A stretch of 64,000 nucleotides of DNA from Bacillus norwichensis. GTDB taxonomy: Bacteria > Bacillota > Bacilli > Bacillales > Bacillaceae_C. This document shows, one piece after another, positions 26,333-35,636 of this stretch (its first letter is position 1; each line of letters starts with the position of its first letter). The stretch is from NCBI RefSeq assembly GCF_014836955.1, contig NZ_JACSPV010000015.1:31441-95440 (forward strand), read 5' to 3'. The notes beneath the pieces were generated by a model. It made no database searches and was not told where the DNA came from. It saw nothing but the letters and a program-made list of their open reading frames with translations. The translations under genes and the position numbers were made by a program.

Positions 26333-27655
26333 TTAAAGTGATTTTTGAACTTCTAATGCTGATTCTTTGACGATGCTAACAAATTCGTTTACATCTTCTT
26401 CAGTCATGCAAAGTGGAGGAGCATAAACGATAGTATCTTTTTCCCAATAAACAACATTACGAAGGATTAGACCACGTTCTCTTGCTTCAGCTACAACTTT
26501 ACCTGAAAGCTTTTCAGCAAAACGTTCGCCAGTTTCTTGGTCTTTAACGATTTCAATTGCACCAAGTAAACCGAGGTGACGAACTTCACCAATGATGTCA
26601 GTTTCTTTTTGAAGCTCAGTTAATTTTTCTGCAAGCAGGTCACCCATTACTTTAGAATTCTCAACCATATTTTCGTTTTCCATGATTTCGATGTTCTTCA
26701 AGCCTACTGCACACGCAGTTGGATGTCCGCTGTAAGTAAATCCGTGCATCAATACGCCGCTAGAAAGTTCAATCAATTCTTTATGGAGTGTTTCGCGTAA
26801 TACAACTGCTCCTAATTGAACGTATCCGCTAGAAATACCTTTTGCAAGAAGCAATACATCAGGAACGATGTCAAAGTGTTCAGAAGCGAACATTTTTCCA
26901 GTACGTCCAAATCCGTTGATTACTTCGTCAGCGATGAATAAGATGTCGTTTTCGTCACAGATTTGGCGGATTTCTTTGAGGTAGCCTTCTTTAGGAAAGT
27001 TAACTCCACCAGCACCTTGAATTGGCTCAGTTAAGAATGCTGCAATTGTGTCTGCGCCTTCTTCTTTAATTAATTGTCTGAAAGCTTCTGGAGAATCAGG
27101 GTCAACGTGAATGAATCCTGGTGCCAAAGAAGTTGTGAAATCATGGAATGATTCGATTCCTGTAGCACTTGTAGATCCGGAAGCTACTCCGTGATAAGCT
27201 CTTTTACGAGCAACAATTTTAGTTTTTTCAGGTTGGCCTTTTACTTTCCAATAGTGACGTACAAGCTTGTATGCTGAATCGTTTGATTCAGAACCACCAG
27301 AAGTAAAGAATACGCCATTTAGGTCGCCAGGTGTCATTTCAGCAATTTTAGCAGCGAGACGAATAGCAGGTTCGTTACTGAAACCAGAAAAGCTGTTAGA
27401 GTAAGCGCATTTTTCAAGCTGTTCTTTTGCTACTTCAGCAAGTTCTTTTCTACCATATCCAATATTTACGTTCCATAAGGAAGACATACCTTCAAGGTAT
27501 TTCTTACCATTAATGTCATAGCAATGAACACCCTCAGCTCTATCAAAAATAATAGCTGGTCCGTTTGCCTGTTGGTCTTGTAATGAAGATGTTGGGTGAA
27601 TAAAATACTTCTTGTCCAATTCAACCAATTCTTGTCTCAATGTTTCGTTGCTCAT
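26333..27655 (-). CDS. Class-III (omega) aminotransferase
   Basis: A 440-residue PLP aminotransferase of class III. Seen: GKKYLEGMSSLWNVNIGYG, FFTSGGSESNDSAYKLVRHYW (PLP phosphate region), ARKRAYHGVASGSTSATG, FIADEVINGFGRTG (the aspartate that pairs with the PLP nitrogen) and DVLLLAKGISSGY with the PLP lysine. Members use omega-amines or omega-amino acids (putrescine, beta-alanine, GABA, taurine) with pyruvate or 2-oxoglutarate. It follows a polyamine-type permease gene by 234 bases on the same strand, which favours a diamine or omega-amino acid donor. Its start has AAAGGAG upstream. Precise substrate unknown. Confidence 0.9.
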   Translation of the reverse strand: MSNETLRQELVELDKKYFIHPTSSLQDQQANGPAIIFDRAEGVHCYDINGKKYLEGMSSLWNVNIGYGRKELAEVAKEQLEKCAYSNSFSGFSNEPAIRLAAKIAEMTPGDLNGVFFTSGGSESNDSAYKLVRHYWKVKGQPEKTKIVARKRAYHGVASGSTSATGIESFHDFTTSLAPGFIHVDPDSPEAFRQLIKEEGADTIAAFLTEPIQGAGGVNFPKEGYLKEIRQICDENDILFIADEVINGFGRTGKMFASEHFDIVPDVLLLAKGISSGYVQLGAVVLRETLHKELIELSSGVLMHGFTYSGHPTACAVGLKNIEIMENENMVENSKVMGDLLAEKLTELQKETDIIGEVRHLGLLGAIEIVKDQETGERFAEKLSGKVVAEARERGLILRNVVYWEKDTIVYAPPLCMTEEDVNEFVSIVKESALEVQKSL

Positions 27656-27889
27656 TAGAATCGCTCCTTTTCAAAGTTGTTACTATGAAAGTGCTCTGCA
27701 CAATTATATATTATAGCCCTTTACTTTGGTAAAAGAAAGGGGAGTTCACTCTTTTTTTCTAAAAATCCTCTAAATTCCCTAAAAATTTCTTAAAAATCGG
27801 TGTTTTGCTGACGACAGGGGCAGAATAATCCCGATAGTTTACGAAAACGTCCATTATCGCAAAATTTCTACTTCCGAAGCTGAGTGGTT

Positions 27890-29230
27890 CTACGATGATT
27901 CTGCAGCACCTAATTGAAGCTCTGGTGGTCGTTGTTTGAATCCTTTGGTCAAGAAGAAAAGATAAATGAGACCAAGGCAGAACCAAATGCTACCTAAAAC
28001 CTTTGAATGAATATCCAAGTTAAGGAGTAGCCATAGATCAAGAATTGCACCAATACCCGGCAAGATTAAATACAAGATGGTCCCTTTGAAAGACCGCTCT
28101 TTTTTCCGGATGAAATAATAGGAGATAACGGCTATGTTGACACTGATAAAAGCGATGAAAGCTCCAAAGTTAATGAATGAAGCTACAAGCGTCAGGCTTA
28201 AAAAGAGAGAAAGCAAAGATATCACGCTGATTAAAAGAATATTATTAATCGGCGTTTGATATTTATGATGAAGCTTTCCGAAAAACCTTGGAAGCTGACC
28301 GTCACGTCCCATTGCAAACAGTACACGTGATGCACTTGCCTGTGAGGACATGGCTGATCCAAAAACCGTGACAAAATACACAGCTAGGAACATAGAGGCT
28401 AAAGTTTTGCCTCCTACAGATGTAATGATTTCATGAGAAGCTGAATCAGCATTTGTAAATGTTGTATAGTCTGGCCATACATTATGCGCAAAATATGAAA
28501 CAGACATGAAGATTGCGCCGCCTACAAGGGTTATGATGATAACGGCTCTTGGGATCGTCTTCTTCGGATTGATTGTTTCCTCTGCAAAAGCTGTGGCTGA
28601 ATCAAAGCCAAGAAAAGAAAAACAGAGGAGAGCCGCGCCTGCAACAATGTACGAGAAAGATTCTTCAGGGTTGTAAAATGGTGCAAGATTAAAAATGGTA
28701 CCTGTGCCTGCTCCTCCCATTATATCTTTGGCGGACAATCCGATAAAAATGACTATAAACAATAAAGAGAAAAGACTGATAAAAGCATTTGCCATTGTAG
28801 CAAGCTTAATTCCTTTGACATTGACAATCGTAACGAGTAAAAGCATTCCCAAAATCCAGATATAGCTTGGTACAGCTGGGAAGGCTGCTGAGAAAAAGAT
28901 CCCAAACAGTAAGTAGTTGACCATTGGAATAAAGAGATAATCCATCAATACAGCCCAGCCCACCATAAAACCGACATATGGGCTGATCGACTTTTGTGTA
29001 TAAGCATATGCGGAACCAGCTGATGGTACAGCTTTAGCCATTTGTCCATAGCTGTAGGCTGTAAAGAGCATGACAATCAATGCCAGCAAATAAGATCCTG
29101 AGACCATCCCGTGGGATAGCTCAGCCGCTACGCCATAAGTGCTGAATACGGTTGCAAGAGCCATAAAGGAAAAACCGAAAAGAACAACCGGTATCAGGGT
29201 AAGCGAGCGGTTCATTTTTTCTTGTTGCAT
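27890..29230 (-). CDS. APC-superfamily permease, PuuP-like (putrescine/amino acid)
   Basis: A 446-residue permease with about 12 membrane helices. The opening RSLTLIPVVLFGFSFMALAT, FSTYGVAAELSHGMV, PSAGSAYAYTQKSISPYVGF, GWAVLMDYLFIPMVNYLL and CFSFLGFDSATAFAEETINPKKTIPRA resemble putrescine importers (PuuP) and related APC proteins. The start at 29230 has AAAGGAGG upstream; the frame extends further but without a site. It is the second gene after a sigma-54 promoter (30964), 63 bases behind the amidohydrolase gene, and ahead of the aminotransferase. A primary amine or amino acid released by the amidohydrolase is a possible substrate. Confidence 0.88.
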   Translation of the reverse strand: MQQEKMNRSLTLIPVVLFGFSFMALATVFSTYGVAAELSHGMVSGSYLLALIVMLFTAYSYGQMAKAVPSAGSAYAYTQKSISPYVGFMVGWAVLMDYLFIPMVNYLLFGIFFSAAFPAVPSYIWILGMLLLVTIVNVKGIKLATMANAFISLFSLLFIVIFIGLSAKDIMGGAGTGTIFNLAPFYNPEESFSYIVAGAALLCFSFLGFDSATAFAEETINPKKTIPRAVIIITLVGGAIFMSVSYFAHNVWPDYTTFTNADSASHEIITSVGGKTLASMFLAVYFVTVFGSAMSSQASASRVLFAMGRDGQLPRFFGKLHHKYQTPINNILLISVISLLSLFLSLTLVASFINFGAFIAFISVNIAVISYYFIRKKERSFKGTILYLILPGIGAILDLWLLLNLDIHSKVLGSIWFCLGLIYLFFLTKGFKQRPPELQLGAAESS

Positions 29231-29268
29231 GCGAATCCTCCTTTTAAAAAAAACTGTGATGAAAAGGG

Positions 29269-29289
29269 GAGTCCTCAACAGGAACTCCA
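29269..29289 (-). terminator. Small intercistronic hairpin
   Basis: GGAGTtCCT and AGGaACTCC-type arms form a short stem between the amidohydrolase stop and the permease start. It has no T run and is more likely an mRNA-processing or stability element than a full terminator. Confidence 0.35.
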
Positions 29290-29293
29290 GTCC

Positions 29294-30919
29294 TTACGAG
29301 GATATGGTTTCAGACGAATGTTCATAAACGAGTTGACCATCTGTAATTGTCAACTCGACTTTCGCGTCTAAAATTTCTTTCTCTGGAACATTAAATAAGT
29401 TTCTATCGAGAACGACAATATCTGCTAGCTTGCCTTTTTGTAGTGTGCCGATTTCGTTTTCTCTGAAGACACTGTAGGCAGAGCCGTATGTGTAAGCTTT
29501 TAGTGCCTGTGCAAGTGAAACTTTCTCCTGTTCATTCCAAGTTTCTTCCAAAGAATAGTCTTTTCGGGAGACTGCGTGATAGAGCCCAAGCATTGGGTTT
29601 AATGGAACAATCGGATAGTCGCTGCTGTATGGCATAACATTACCTTCATTAAAGAACGTTGCATTTGGATACAGATAAGGGAATTTTTCCTCTGTTACAC
29701 GTTCTGTATGGCTTTCTCTTGGCATCAACGCCATATGGTAAGGCTGGACAGAAGGCATGACTCCCAATTCTTTAAATCTTGGAATATCGTCGGGAGAAAT
29801 GACCTCGATATGCTCAAGCGTATGGCGAGAATCCCTCTTGCCGTTTTCTTTCTGAGCGTTTTCATATAAATCGAGACCTAGCCTTACTGCTCCGTCGCCA
29901 ATTGTATGGAACTTAATTTGGTAGCCTTCTTTATCGGCTGCCGTCACCCATTCTTGAAGCTGTTCTTTTGGAAAACCAACTTCACCAAGTGTTTCAGGCC
30001 TATCTTTATATGGATCTAGCATATAAGCTGTGTACCCGGTTACAACTCCATCAATGAATTGCTTTAGCCCGGACATTTTTAGTTTCGGAGATGAGAAAGT
30101 CTCTTTTAATTCATTCGCTTTTTCCAAATCACCATTTAAAGGCGGATACAAATGGATTCTTACGGTCAATTGATCCTTCTCATCGAACTCCTTGTAAACA
30201 GAGTAGCCTTCCAATTGTTCATGGGCCCGGCTCATATAAAGGTCATTCACTGATGTCACGCCCACGCTTGTTGCGTGATTCAAGAACAGTTGGAGCATTT
30301 CTCTTCTTTGTTCGTTGGAAAAATCATAGGCGTATTTTCCGACAAGGGACATGGCGGATTCAATAAGGATGCCTGTAGGCTCGCCGTCTTCATCCTTATA
30401 GATGATTCCGTAGTCCGGATTGGCAGTATCCTTTGTAATGCCAGCTAGTTTAATCGCTTTTGAATTGACCCAGCCATAATGACCTTCTGCTTGAATCAGA
30501 AATACTGGACGATCAGGAAGATATTGATCAAGCAGATAACGGTCAGGAAACTCCTTGTTGTCCCATGTTGTGGAATCCCAGCCAGTTCCAATAATCCACT
30601 CTGCATCGGGGTGTTTATCTGCATACGCTTTCACCTTCTCGGCGGCATCTTCTGCTGAAACGGCCTCACTTAAAGGAACGGCGTAATGGTTAAAAAGACT
30701 GCCAGCCATGATGTGAATGTGGGAATCGAAAAATCCTGGCATGACCAGTTTGTCTTTCGCGTTAATGATTCGGGTGTCCTCTCCAGCATATTTTTCCAAC
30801 GCATCATGTGTATCAACGTCAATGATTTTATTGTCTTTGATTGCGATGACCAATGGTTCTGCATGATCTTTTAGCCCCGTAAAAACAGAATCGCTTTGAA
30901 TGATAATATCTGCTTTCAT
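29294..30919 (-). CDS. YtcJ-like metal-dependent amidohydrolase
   Basis: A 541-residue amidohydrolase-superfamily protein of the YtcJ/NfdA group. It shows the N-terminal small beta domain, the metal motif VMPGFFDSHIHIMAG (HxH), GTGWDSTTWDNKEFPDRYLLDQ, the HTIGDGAVRLGLDLYE segment, HTLEHIEVISPDD, and the C-terminal GTLQKGKLADIVVLDRNLF. It hydrolyses C-N bonds in amides or formamides; NfdA-type members act on N-substituted formamides, but the family is broad. First gene after the sigma-54 promoter at 30964, followed by a permease. A paralogue of similar length lies at 34000. Confidence 0.9.
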   Translation of the reverse strand: MKADIIIQSDSVFTGLKDHAEPLVIAIKDNKIIDVDTHDALEKYAGEDTRIINAKDKLVMPGFFDSHIHIMAGSLFNHYAVPLSEAVSAEDAAEKVKAYADKHPDAEWIIGTGWDSTTWDNKEFPDRYLLDQYLPDRPVFLIQAEGHYGWVNSKAIKLAGITKDTANPDYGIIYKDEDGEPTGILIESAMSLVGKYAYDFSNEQRREMLQLFLNHATSVGVTSVNDLYMSRAHEQLEGYSVYKEFDEKDQLTVRIHLYPPLNGDLEKANELKETFSSPKLKMSGLKQFIDGVVTGYTAYMLDPYKDRPETLGEVGFPKEQLQEWVTAADKEGYQIKFHTIGDGAVRLGLDLYENAQKENGKRDSRHTLEHIEVISPDDIPRFKELGVMPSVQPYHMALMPRESHTERVTEEKFPYLYPNATFFNEGNVMPYSSDYPIVPLNPMLGLYHAVSRKDYSLEETWNEQEKVSLAQALKAYTYGSAYSVFRENEIGTLQKGKLADIVVLDRNLFNVPEKEILDAKVELTITDGQLVYEHSSETISS

Positions 30920-30963
30920 TTTTACACCTCTCCGTTGTAAAGGTTTACAGTTTAACTTATCAT

Positions 30964-30980
30964 TGCAAAAAATATGCCAT
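30964..30980 (-). promoter_or_regulatory. Sigma-54 (-24/-12) promoter of the amidohydrolase-permease operon
   Basis: Read on the minus strand: ATGGCATATTTTTTGCA with GG-N10-GC spacing, 45 bases before the amidohydrolase start. An inverted repeat CTCTCA-N7-TGAGAG at 31022-31041, upstream on this strand, could be the activator site. Confidence 0.8.
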
Positions 30981-31021
30981 GTTTTGTTGTTTGGAGAAAT
31001 ATCGAGGAAACACTATGAAAA

Positions 31022-31041
31022 CTCTCAATTTTTATGAGAGA
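31022..31041 (-). promoter_or_regulatory. Inverted repeat upstream of the sigma-54 promoter
   Basis: CTCTCA and TGAGAG arms lie about 45 bases upstream of the minus-strand promoter at 30964. The distance is short but acceptable for an enhancer. The remaining part of the 307-base gap holds the terminator of the MFS gene and no further gene. Confidence 0.45.
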
Positions 31042-31202
31042 AAGTATCTCTTTTTTAAAACCCAATTTTGCTTATTACTGCATAATTTTATGCGAATATG
31101 AATAAGCGAGAGTTTGCTTAAATTGAATGGGATTTACCCAAAACACTTGCCAATGCAGTTGTTTTAGCCATATCTAGTTATCGATTTGTTAAGGTGTGAA
31201 CG

Positions 31203-31246
31203 ATGAAAAGCGCGGACCTAAGGTTATCACTTGGGCTGCGCTTTTG
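31203..31246 (-). terminator. Terminator of the MFS gene
   Basis: On the minus strand AAAAGCGCaGcCC pairs with GGtCcGCGCTTTT around a loop; the left arm overlaps the end of the coding region (stop at 31227). Confidence 0.65.
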
Positions 31247-32420
31247 AAAAAAATTTATTTTGGTCTTTGGCCCCCCACAGGAAGGTTAAAATCATTGCGA
31301 GGGCCCCAGATATGCCTGATAAATAGAAGGTCCCGCTGATACCTACATATGAATTCAATATTCCTGCTAGAAAAGGACCGATAAACATACCCAGTGCGTA
31401 TAGTGACTGGTATACGCCCATGGCAGTTGCTCTTTTTTGCGAAGGGATTTTTTCAATGGCGAATCCCAATAAAACGGGGAATAAAATACCTAATGAAAAT
31501 CCATTGAGACCTTGCAAAAGATAAAATAACAGTTTGTTTGTTACAAATGGTGTGAGCAAAGTAAAACAAGCGACGAAAGTAAAAGCAAATTGCAAAGTTC
31601 TCCATTGTCCCAAAACAGGAACAAATAATTTTCCGCTCAATATGGCTGAGATCGCATGTGGAACCATAAATGCAATGACAACCATACTAATTTCATGTGC
31701 CTGAAATCCAATTTTTAAAGCATATGCAGGTGTGAAACCGAACATGGTGGTGAAGAGAATCCCGTGAGCGGCAATCGAAAGCATTGAAACTTTCAATAAA
31801 GTGGAATCCGTGATAACAGATAATAAATCTTTCAGTTTTAAAGGCTGATTAGGAAGACTTTCTTGAGAATCATGAATGAAAAAGGATAGCACGACTCCAA
31901 CTGTACATATGATTGCCCCAACCCAAAAGGGGGTTTTCCATCCCCAGTGATCCACTAAATAGCCACTGAGAAACATGCCTGCAAATTGCGCTAAAACGAT
32001 GATGAATGAAATCATTCCCATTGCACGATGGATATGTTTGTCGGAAAAATAACCAGCATAAAGGACTGTGAAAATAACCCATGTCGCGGCAGCCAGACCG
32101 GCTAAGGATCTCGCGACTAAAATCCAAGCTAAATGATTGGTAATAGCAAAAACAAAGCAGCTCAATGCGCAGATTAACATTCCAGCAATCACTATCGGCT
32201 TTCTCTTTTTAATGAGATCTGAAAAGATTCCGATAGGCATTCTGAATACTAATTGCATAATTCCATAACTGCCCAATACCAGACCAACAAAGGTATATTT
32301 CCCTCCGGAAGATTCAATGTAAGGGGCTAAAACAGGAACGTAGATAAATTGTGAAACCCAGAAAATAAAAGACACGATTAAAAAGATATAACGATCGTTC
32401 ACTGCCGGAATAGCTTTCAA
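31227..32420 (-). CDS. Major facilitator superfamily transporter
   Basis: A 397-residue MFS protein with 12 predicted helices. Loop 2-3 shows RMPIGIFSDLIKKRKP (the GXXXDRXGRR-like motif) and the second half has GFAIEKIPSQKRATAMGVYQSLYALGMFIGPFLAG. TTG 32420 is chosen because AGGAGG sits 8 bases upstream; the upstream part of the frame would add a non-membrane leader. Its gene stands between two sigma-54 operons, behind a terminator, so it may be transcribed on its own. Substrate not deducible; uptake of a catabolic substrate or drug export are both possible. Confidence 0.85.
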   Translation of the reverse strand: MKAIPAVNDRYIFLIVSFIFWVSQFIYVPVLAPYIESSGGKYTFVGLVLGSYGIMQLVFRMPIGIFSDLIKKRKPIVIAGMLICALSCFVFAITNHLAWILVARSLAGLAAATWVIFTVLYAGYFSDKHIHRAMGMISFIIVLAQFAGMFLSGYLVDHWGWKTPFWVGAIICTVGVVLSFFIHDSQESLPNQPLKLKDLLSVITDSTLLKVSMLSIAAHGILFTTMFGFTPAYALKIGFQAHEISMVVIAFMVPHAISAILSGKLFVPVLGQWRTLQFAFTFVACFTLLTPFVTNKLLFYLLQGLNGFSLGILFPVLLGFAIEKIPSQKRATAMGVYQSLYALGMFIGPFLAGILNSYVGISGTFYLSGISGALAMILTFLWGAKDQNKFFSKAQPK

Positions 32421-32456
32421 ACAGTTCGCCTCCTGAGAAAATACTCTCGTAAACTG

Positions 32457-32495
32457 CAAAAAAGTAAGAAAGGGCACGGGGTACCCTTTCTTACC
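32457..32495 (-). terminator. Terminator of the M20-amidohydrolase-symporter operon
   Basis: GTAAGAAAGGG and CCCTTTCTTAC pair perfectly over 11 bp, followed on the minus strand by TTTTTT. It lies between the symporter stop and the MFS start. Confidence 0.85.
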
Positions 32496-32526
32496 AAATT
32501 ATAGAAGCTGATTCGTCAACGAAAAG

Positions 32527-33969
32527 CTAGATTGCCTCTTTGTCGGGAGATACGCTCACTTCGTTCGATTTTGTCAGTAGAGAAATAACAATAACTAGCA
32601 AAGTAGATATCGGCAATCCGATAAAGACAGGATGGATGCCAAACGGATGTCCTGCCATTTGCCAAACGACAGCTATAATTAATCCGATCCACATCGCCCA
32701 TGTACCGCCAGCTTTTGTTGTGCCTTTCCAAAAAAGTCCAAAAATGACCGGTGCCAGCAAAGAGGAGACTAACATGGCTGTTCCTGTAACCCACAAGTTG
32801 ACAAGCTGTGGAATATATAATGCTAGCAGTAAGGAAAAGACTGAGACGAGCATGACTGAAACACGACTATATAATAAGAGCTTTTTATCGTTTTGGTTTT
32901 TCAAACGAGGTTTAATGATATCGTTTACAATGGAGGAAGCTCCTGCCATGAAAAATGAGTCAGCTGTTGAAATAACTGTAGCTAATAAAGCAATAATCAT
33001 AACAACAACCATTGGGAAATTGAAAACATTTCCGATAATTTCATAATAGCTTAATGTCGGGTTTATTTCGCCCATTTGTAAACCATATTTGCCAGCTACG
33101 CCGATTGTAATGACAAAAAATCCAGTTAAGAATGCTAATATAATTGAAATCCAGTATCCCCTTGAAGCTGTTTTGATGTCTTTGGCAGCCCAAAAGCGTT
33201 GCCAAAGATCTTGTCTGACAAACTGATAGGCACCAATGGTTAATAAATAGACGAAAACTTGAGTGGAAGAAATACTGAAAATACTTAGGTTGGCTCCTTC
33301 ATTCATTGCAAGGGCATTTTCAGTAATATTTCCCCATCCACCAGATGCAATAATGACAACAACAAACAATGTGAAAATACCAATGGTTTGGATTGTACCG
33401 TGGAAAGCGTCCTGCCAAATGACAGATTTCATTCCGCCAAAATACGTTTTCAGTGTCAGCATTATCCAGCTGATGATAATTCCTGTTGTGATACTTAGTC
33501 CAATGGTCAAATTCAAAATCGTTGCGATCGCAACAAATTGCATTCCTGTAATTGCGCTGTAGGCGATTAAAATACTAATGACTGTTGGAAAACGAGCACC
33601 TTCACCAAAGCGCAATGTAGTAAAATCGGCAATGGTCACCATGTCATATTTTTCACCATATTGACGGATCTTTTTAACAAAGAAAAACATTAAAATGATA
33701 CCAGCGAAAAGTGTTCCGAAGTTCAGCCAATGCTGGCCCATACCGAAGCTATAGCCATTTTCCATATATCCAAGCAAAGTTGACCCGCCGACAGCTGTAC
33801 CAACGAATGTCAGAATTAATGGGAAAATGGATACGGATCTTCCAGCTACATTATAATCATCATAGGTTTTAATGCTTCGCTGATTGATATAAAGGGAAAC
33901 GCCAAATAGAAATAGGAAATAGATGATGACAAGTCCACCTAAAATCATTTGTTCCTGTGAATTATACAT
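32527..33969 (-). CDS. Sodium:solute symporter (SSS family)
   Basis: A 480-residue SSS-family transporter with about 13 helices. Seen: YNVAGRSVSIFPLILTFVGTAVGGSTLLGYMENGYSFG split over the first helices, DMVTIADFTTLRFG, ISTADSFFMAGASSIVNDIIKP (the Na2-site region of helix 8) and the GLFWKGTTKAGG segment. It probably imports the operon's substrate with sodium. The gene follows the amidohydrolase by 30 bases and is the last of the operon from promoter 36966. Related members carry proline, pantothenate or sugars; the ligand here is likely the amide compound processed by the neighbouring hydrolases (inference). Confidence 0.9.
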   Translation of the reverse strand: MYNSQEQMILGGLVIIYFLFLFGVSLYINQRSIKTYDDYNVAGRSVSIFPLILTFVGTAVGGSTLLGYMENGYSFGMGQHWLNFGTLFAGIILMFFFVKKIRQYGEKYDMVTIADFTTLRFGEGARFPTVISILIAYSAITGMQFVAIATILNLTIGLSITTGIIISWIMLTLKTYFGGMKSVIWQDAFHGTIQTIGIFTLFVVVIIASGGWGNITENALAMNEGANLSIFSISSTQVFVYLLTIGAYQFVRQDLWQRFWAAKDIKTASRGYWISIILAFLTGFFVITIGVAGKYGLQMGEINPTLSYYEIIGNVFNFPMVVVMIIALLATVISTADSFFMAGASSIVNDIIKPRLKNQNDKKLLLYSRVSVMLVSVFSLLLALYIPQLVNLWVTGTAMLVSSLLAPVIFGLFWKGTTKAGGTWAMWIGLIIAVVWQMAGHPFGIHPVFIGLPISTLLVIVISLLTKSNEVSVSPDKEAI

Positions 33970-33999
33970 AATAAGTCCTCCTTGGTTGCGGCGATATTT

Positions 34000-35604
34000 T
34001 TAAGTACTGCTATAGACGGTATTTCCTTCGACAATAGTTTGGATTACTTGAATGTCTTTTATAAATTCTGGATCCACTTTAAATGGGTCATTGTCCAGTA
34101 CGATGAGATCCGCATATTTCCCAATGGATAGCGAACCGATGATATCTTCATCAAAACCCGAATAAGCAGCGTCAATTGTGTAAGCTTTAATGGCATCCTC
34201 TACAGAAATCGCTTCAGCTGTTCCAAGCTGCTGGCCGCTCATTGTTTTGCGGACGACAGCCGAATAAATACCGAACAATGGATTTCCATCACAAACCGGT
34301 AAATCTGAATTTCCCGGGGCAATGATTCCATGACTTTTAAAAGAAGCATGAGGGAATACTTTTTCTGCCCGCTCTTGTCCTAAGTTCGCTAAATAACTGT
34401 CTCCAATAGAGTAAATAAATCCTATGGATGATGCGGCGATGATTCCATATTCTGCTATTTTCCTTAAATGTTCGTCAGTAGGCAAGGTACAATGTTCAAT
34501 TCTATTGCGCATATTTTTGATTTCTTCGGGAGTGGCCGCATTTGAAATCGCCTGAAGAGCCATTTCGATTGCTCGTTCGCCGATTCCGTGAATGGAGACT
34601 CGCAAATTATGTTTAATAGATTCAGATACAAGGTCGTTTAAATGATCTTGCTGCATGTATAAAATCCCGTCGTTATCTCCATCACCTTCATAAGGTTTTG
34701 CAAGTGCCGCAGTTCTTCCGCCGACACTTCCGTCGAGCATGTACTTTAAGCCTTGAATATTCAAACGATCATTACCGAGATGGCTTTCGATACCAAGTTT
34801 CAGAGTTTCCTCTTGGACACCGGTCCATCCCATCAAGTCAATGGCCCATAGCCAAAGGCGTGCTTTTAATTGGAACTTTTCTTCCTTTTGAAGCTGCTGG
34901 TAAACGATCATCTCATTTTTAGTTGCTGCCATTTCATGAGCTGTGGTAATTCCCCATCGGAAAAATTGTTCCTGTGCTTTCATCATCGCTCCCTTTAATT
35001 GTTCGATAGAAAAAGCTGGAACAGAGAACTCATGCATAGCGTTTTCCTGAATGAGACCGCTAGGCTTACCACTTTTGGGGTCAATATGAAAATGACCGCC
35101 ATCAGGGTCTGTAGGAATTTCGGGAAGACCGCTCACCTTAAAAGCCATACTATTTGCTACAGCGTTGTGTACACATGTTCTTTTTAAGAAGACAGGGTGG
35201 TCTGGTGCAGCCTCGTTTAACTCATTGATTGTCGGAAATCTTTTTTCTTTGAGCTTGCTGTCGTCCCAGCCCATACCGATAATCCATTCTCCTTTTGGTG
35301 TAACCTTCGCTTTTTCCCTTACAGCATTCAGAATACTGTCGATATCTGGTGCAATTTCTGTCCTCAAGTCAAGTTGAAGTGTATTTGCAGCGTAATGTAT
35401 CGGGTGAGCATGACTTTCAATAAAACCCGGCAATACTGTTTTTCTATCTATATCTACCATTTTTGTTGAAGGACCTTTCAAAGGTTCAGTATCCTGATCA
35501 AAAGCAATAATCTTTCCATTTTTTACGGCCACTCTACTTGCGGTAGGGTGGGCATCATCCATTGTATAAATGTCAGCGTTATAGAAAATAACATCAGCAA
35601 ACAT
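34000..35604 (-). CDS. YtcJ-like metal-dependent amidohydrolase, second copy
   Basis: A 534-residue paralogue of the enzyme at 29294. It has TVLPGFIESHAHPIHYAANT (HxH metal motif), GMGWDDSKLKEKRFPTINEL, VSIHGIGERAIEMALQAI, RIEHCTLPTDEHLRKIAEYG and the closing SIGKYADLIVLDNDPF. It is expected to hydrolyse an amide or similar C-N bond. Its gene is 32 bases behind the M20 hydrolase gene and 30 bases before the symporter gene, so import, amide cleavage and a second hydrolysis appear in one sigma-54 operon. Confidence 0.9.
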   Translation of the reverse strand: MFADVIFYNADIYTMDDAHPTASRVAVKNGKIIAFDQDTEPLKGPSTKMVDIDRKTVLPGFIESHAHPIHYAANTLQLDLRTEIAPDIDSILNAVREKAKVTPKGEWIIGMGWDDSKLKEKRFPTINELNEAAPDHPVFLKRTCVHNAVANSMAFKVSGLPEIPTDPDGGHFHIDPKSGKPSGLIQENAMHEFSVPAFSIEQLKGAMMKAQEQFFRWGITTAHEMAATKNEMIVYQQLQKEEKFQLKARLWLWAIDLMGWTGVQEETLKLGIESHLGNDRLNIQGLKYMLDGSVGGRTAALAKPYEGDGDNDGILYMQQDHLNDLVSESIKHNLRVSIHGIGERAIEMALQAISNAATPEEIKNMRNRIEHCTLPTDEHLRKIAEYGIIAASSIGFIYSIGDSYLANLGQERAEKVFPHASFKSHGIIAPGNSDLPVCDGNPLFGIYSAVVRKTMSGQQLGTAEAISVEDAIKAYTIDAAYSGFDEDIIGSLSIGKYADLIVLDNDPFKVDPEFIKDIQVIQTIVEGNTVYSST

Positions 35605-35636
35605 TTACTATGACCTCCTCTTGATGTAGCGCTTGC

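Noticed and set aside
31140..31165. Additional -24/-12 promoter on the minus strand (TTGGCAAGTGTTTTGG)
   Set aside because: The -12 element has GG instead of GC.
32540..33046. 168-codon plus-strand frame
   Set aside because: Antisense to the clear SSS-family symporter.
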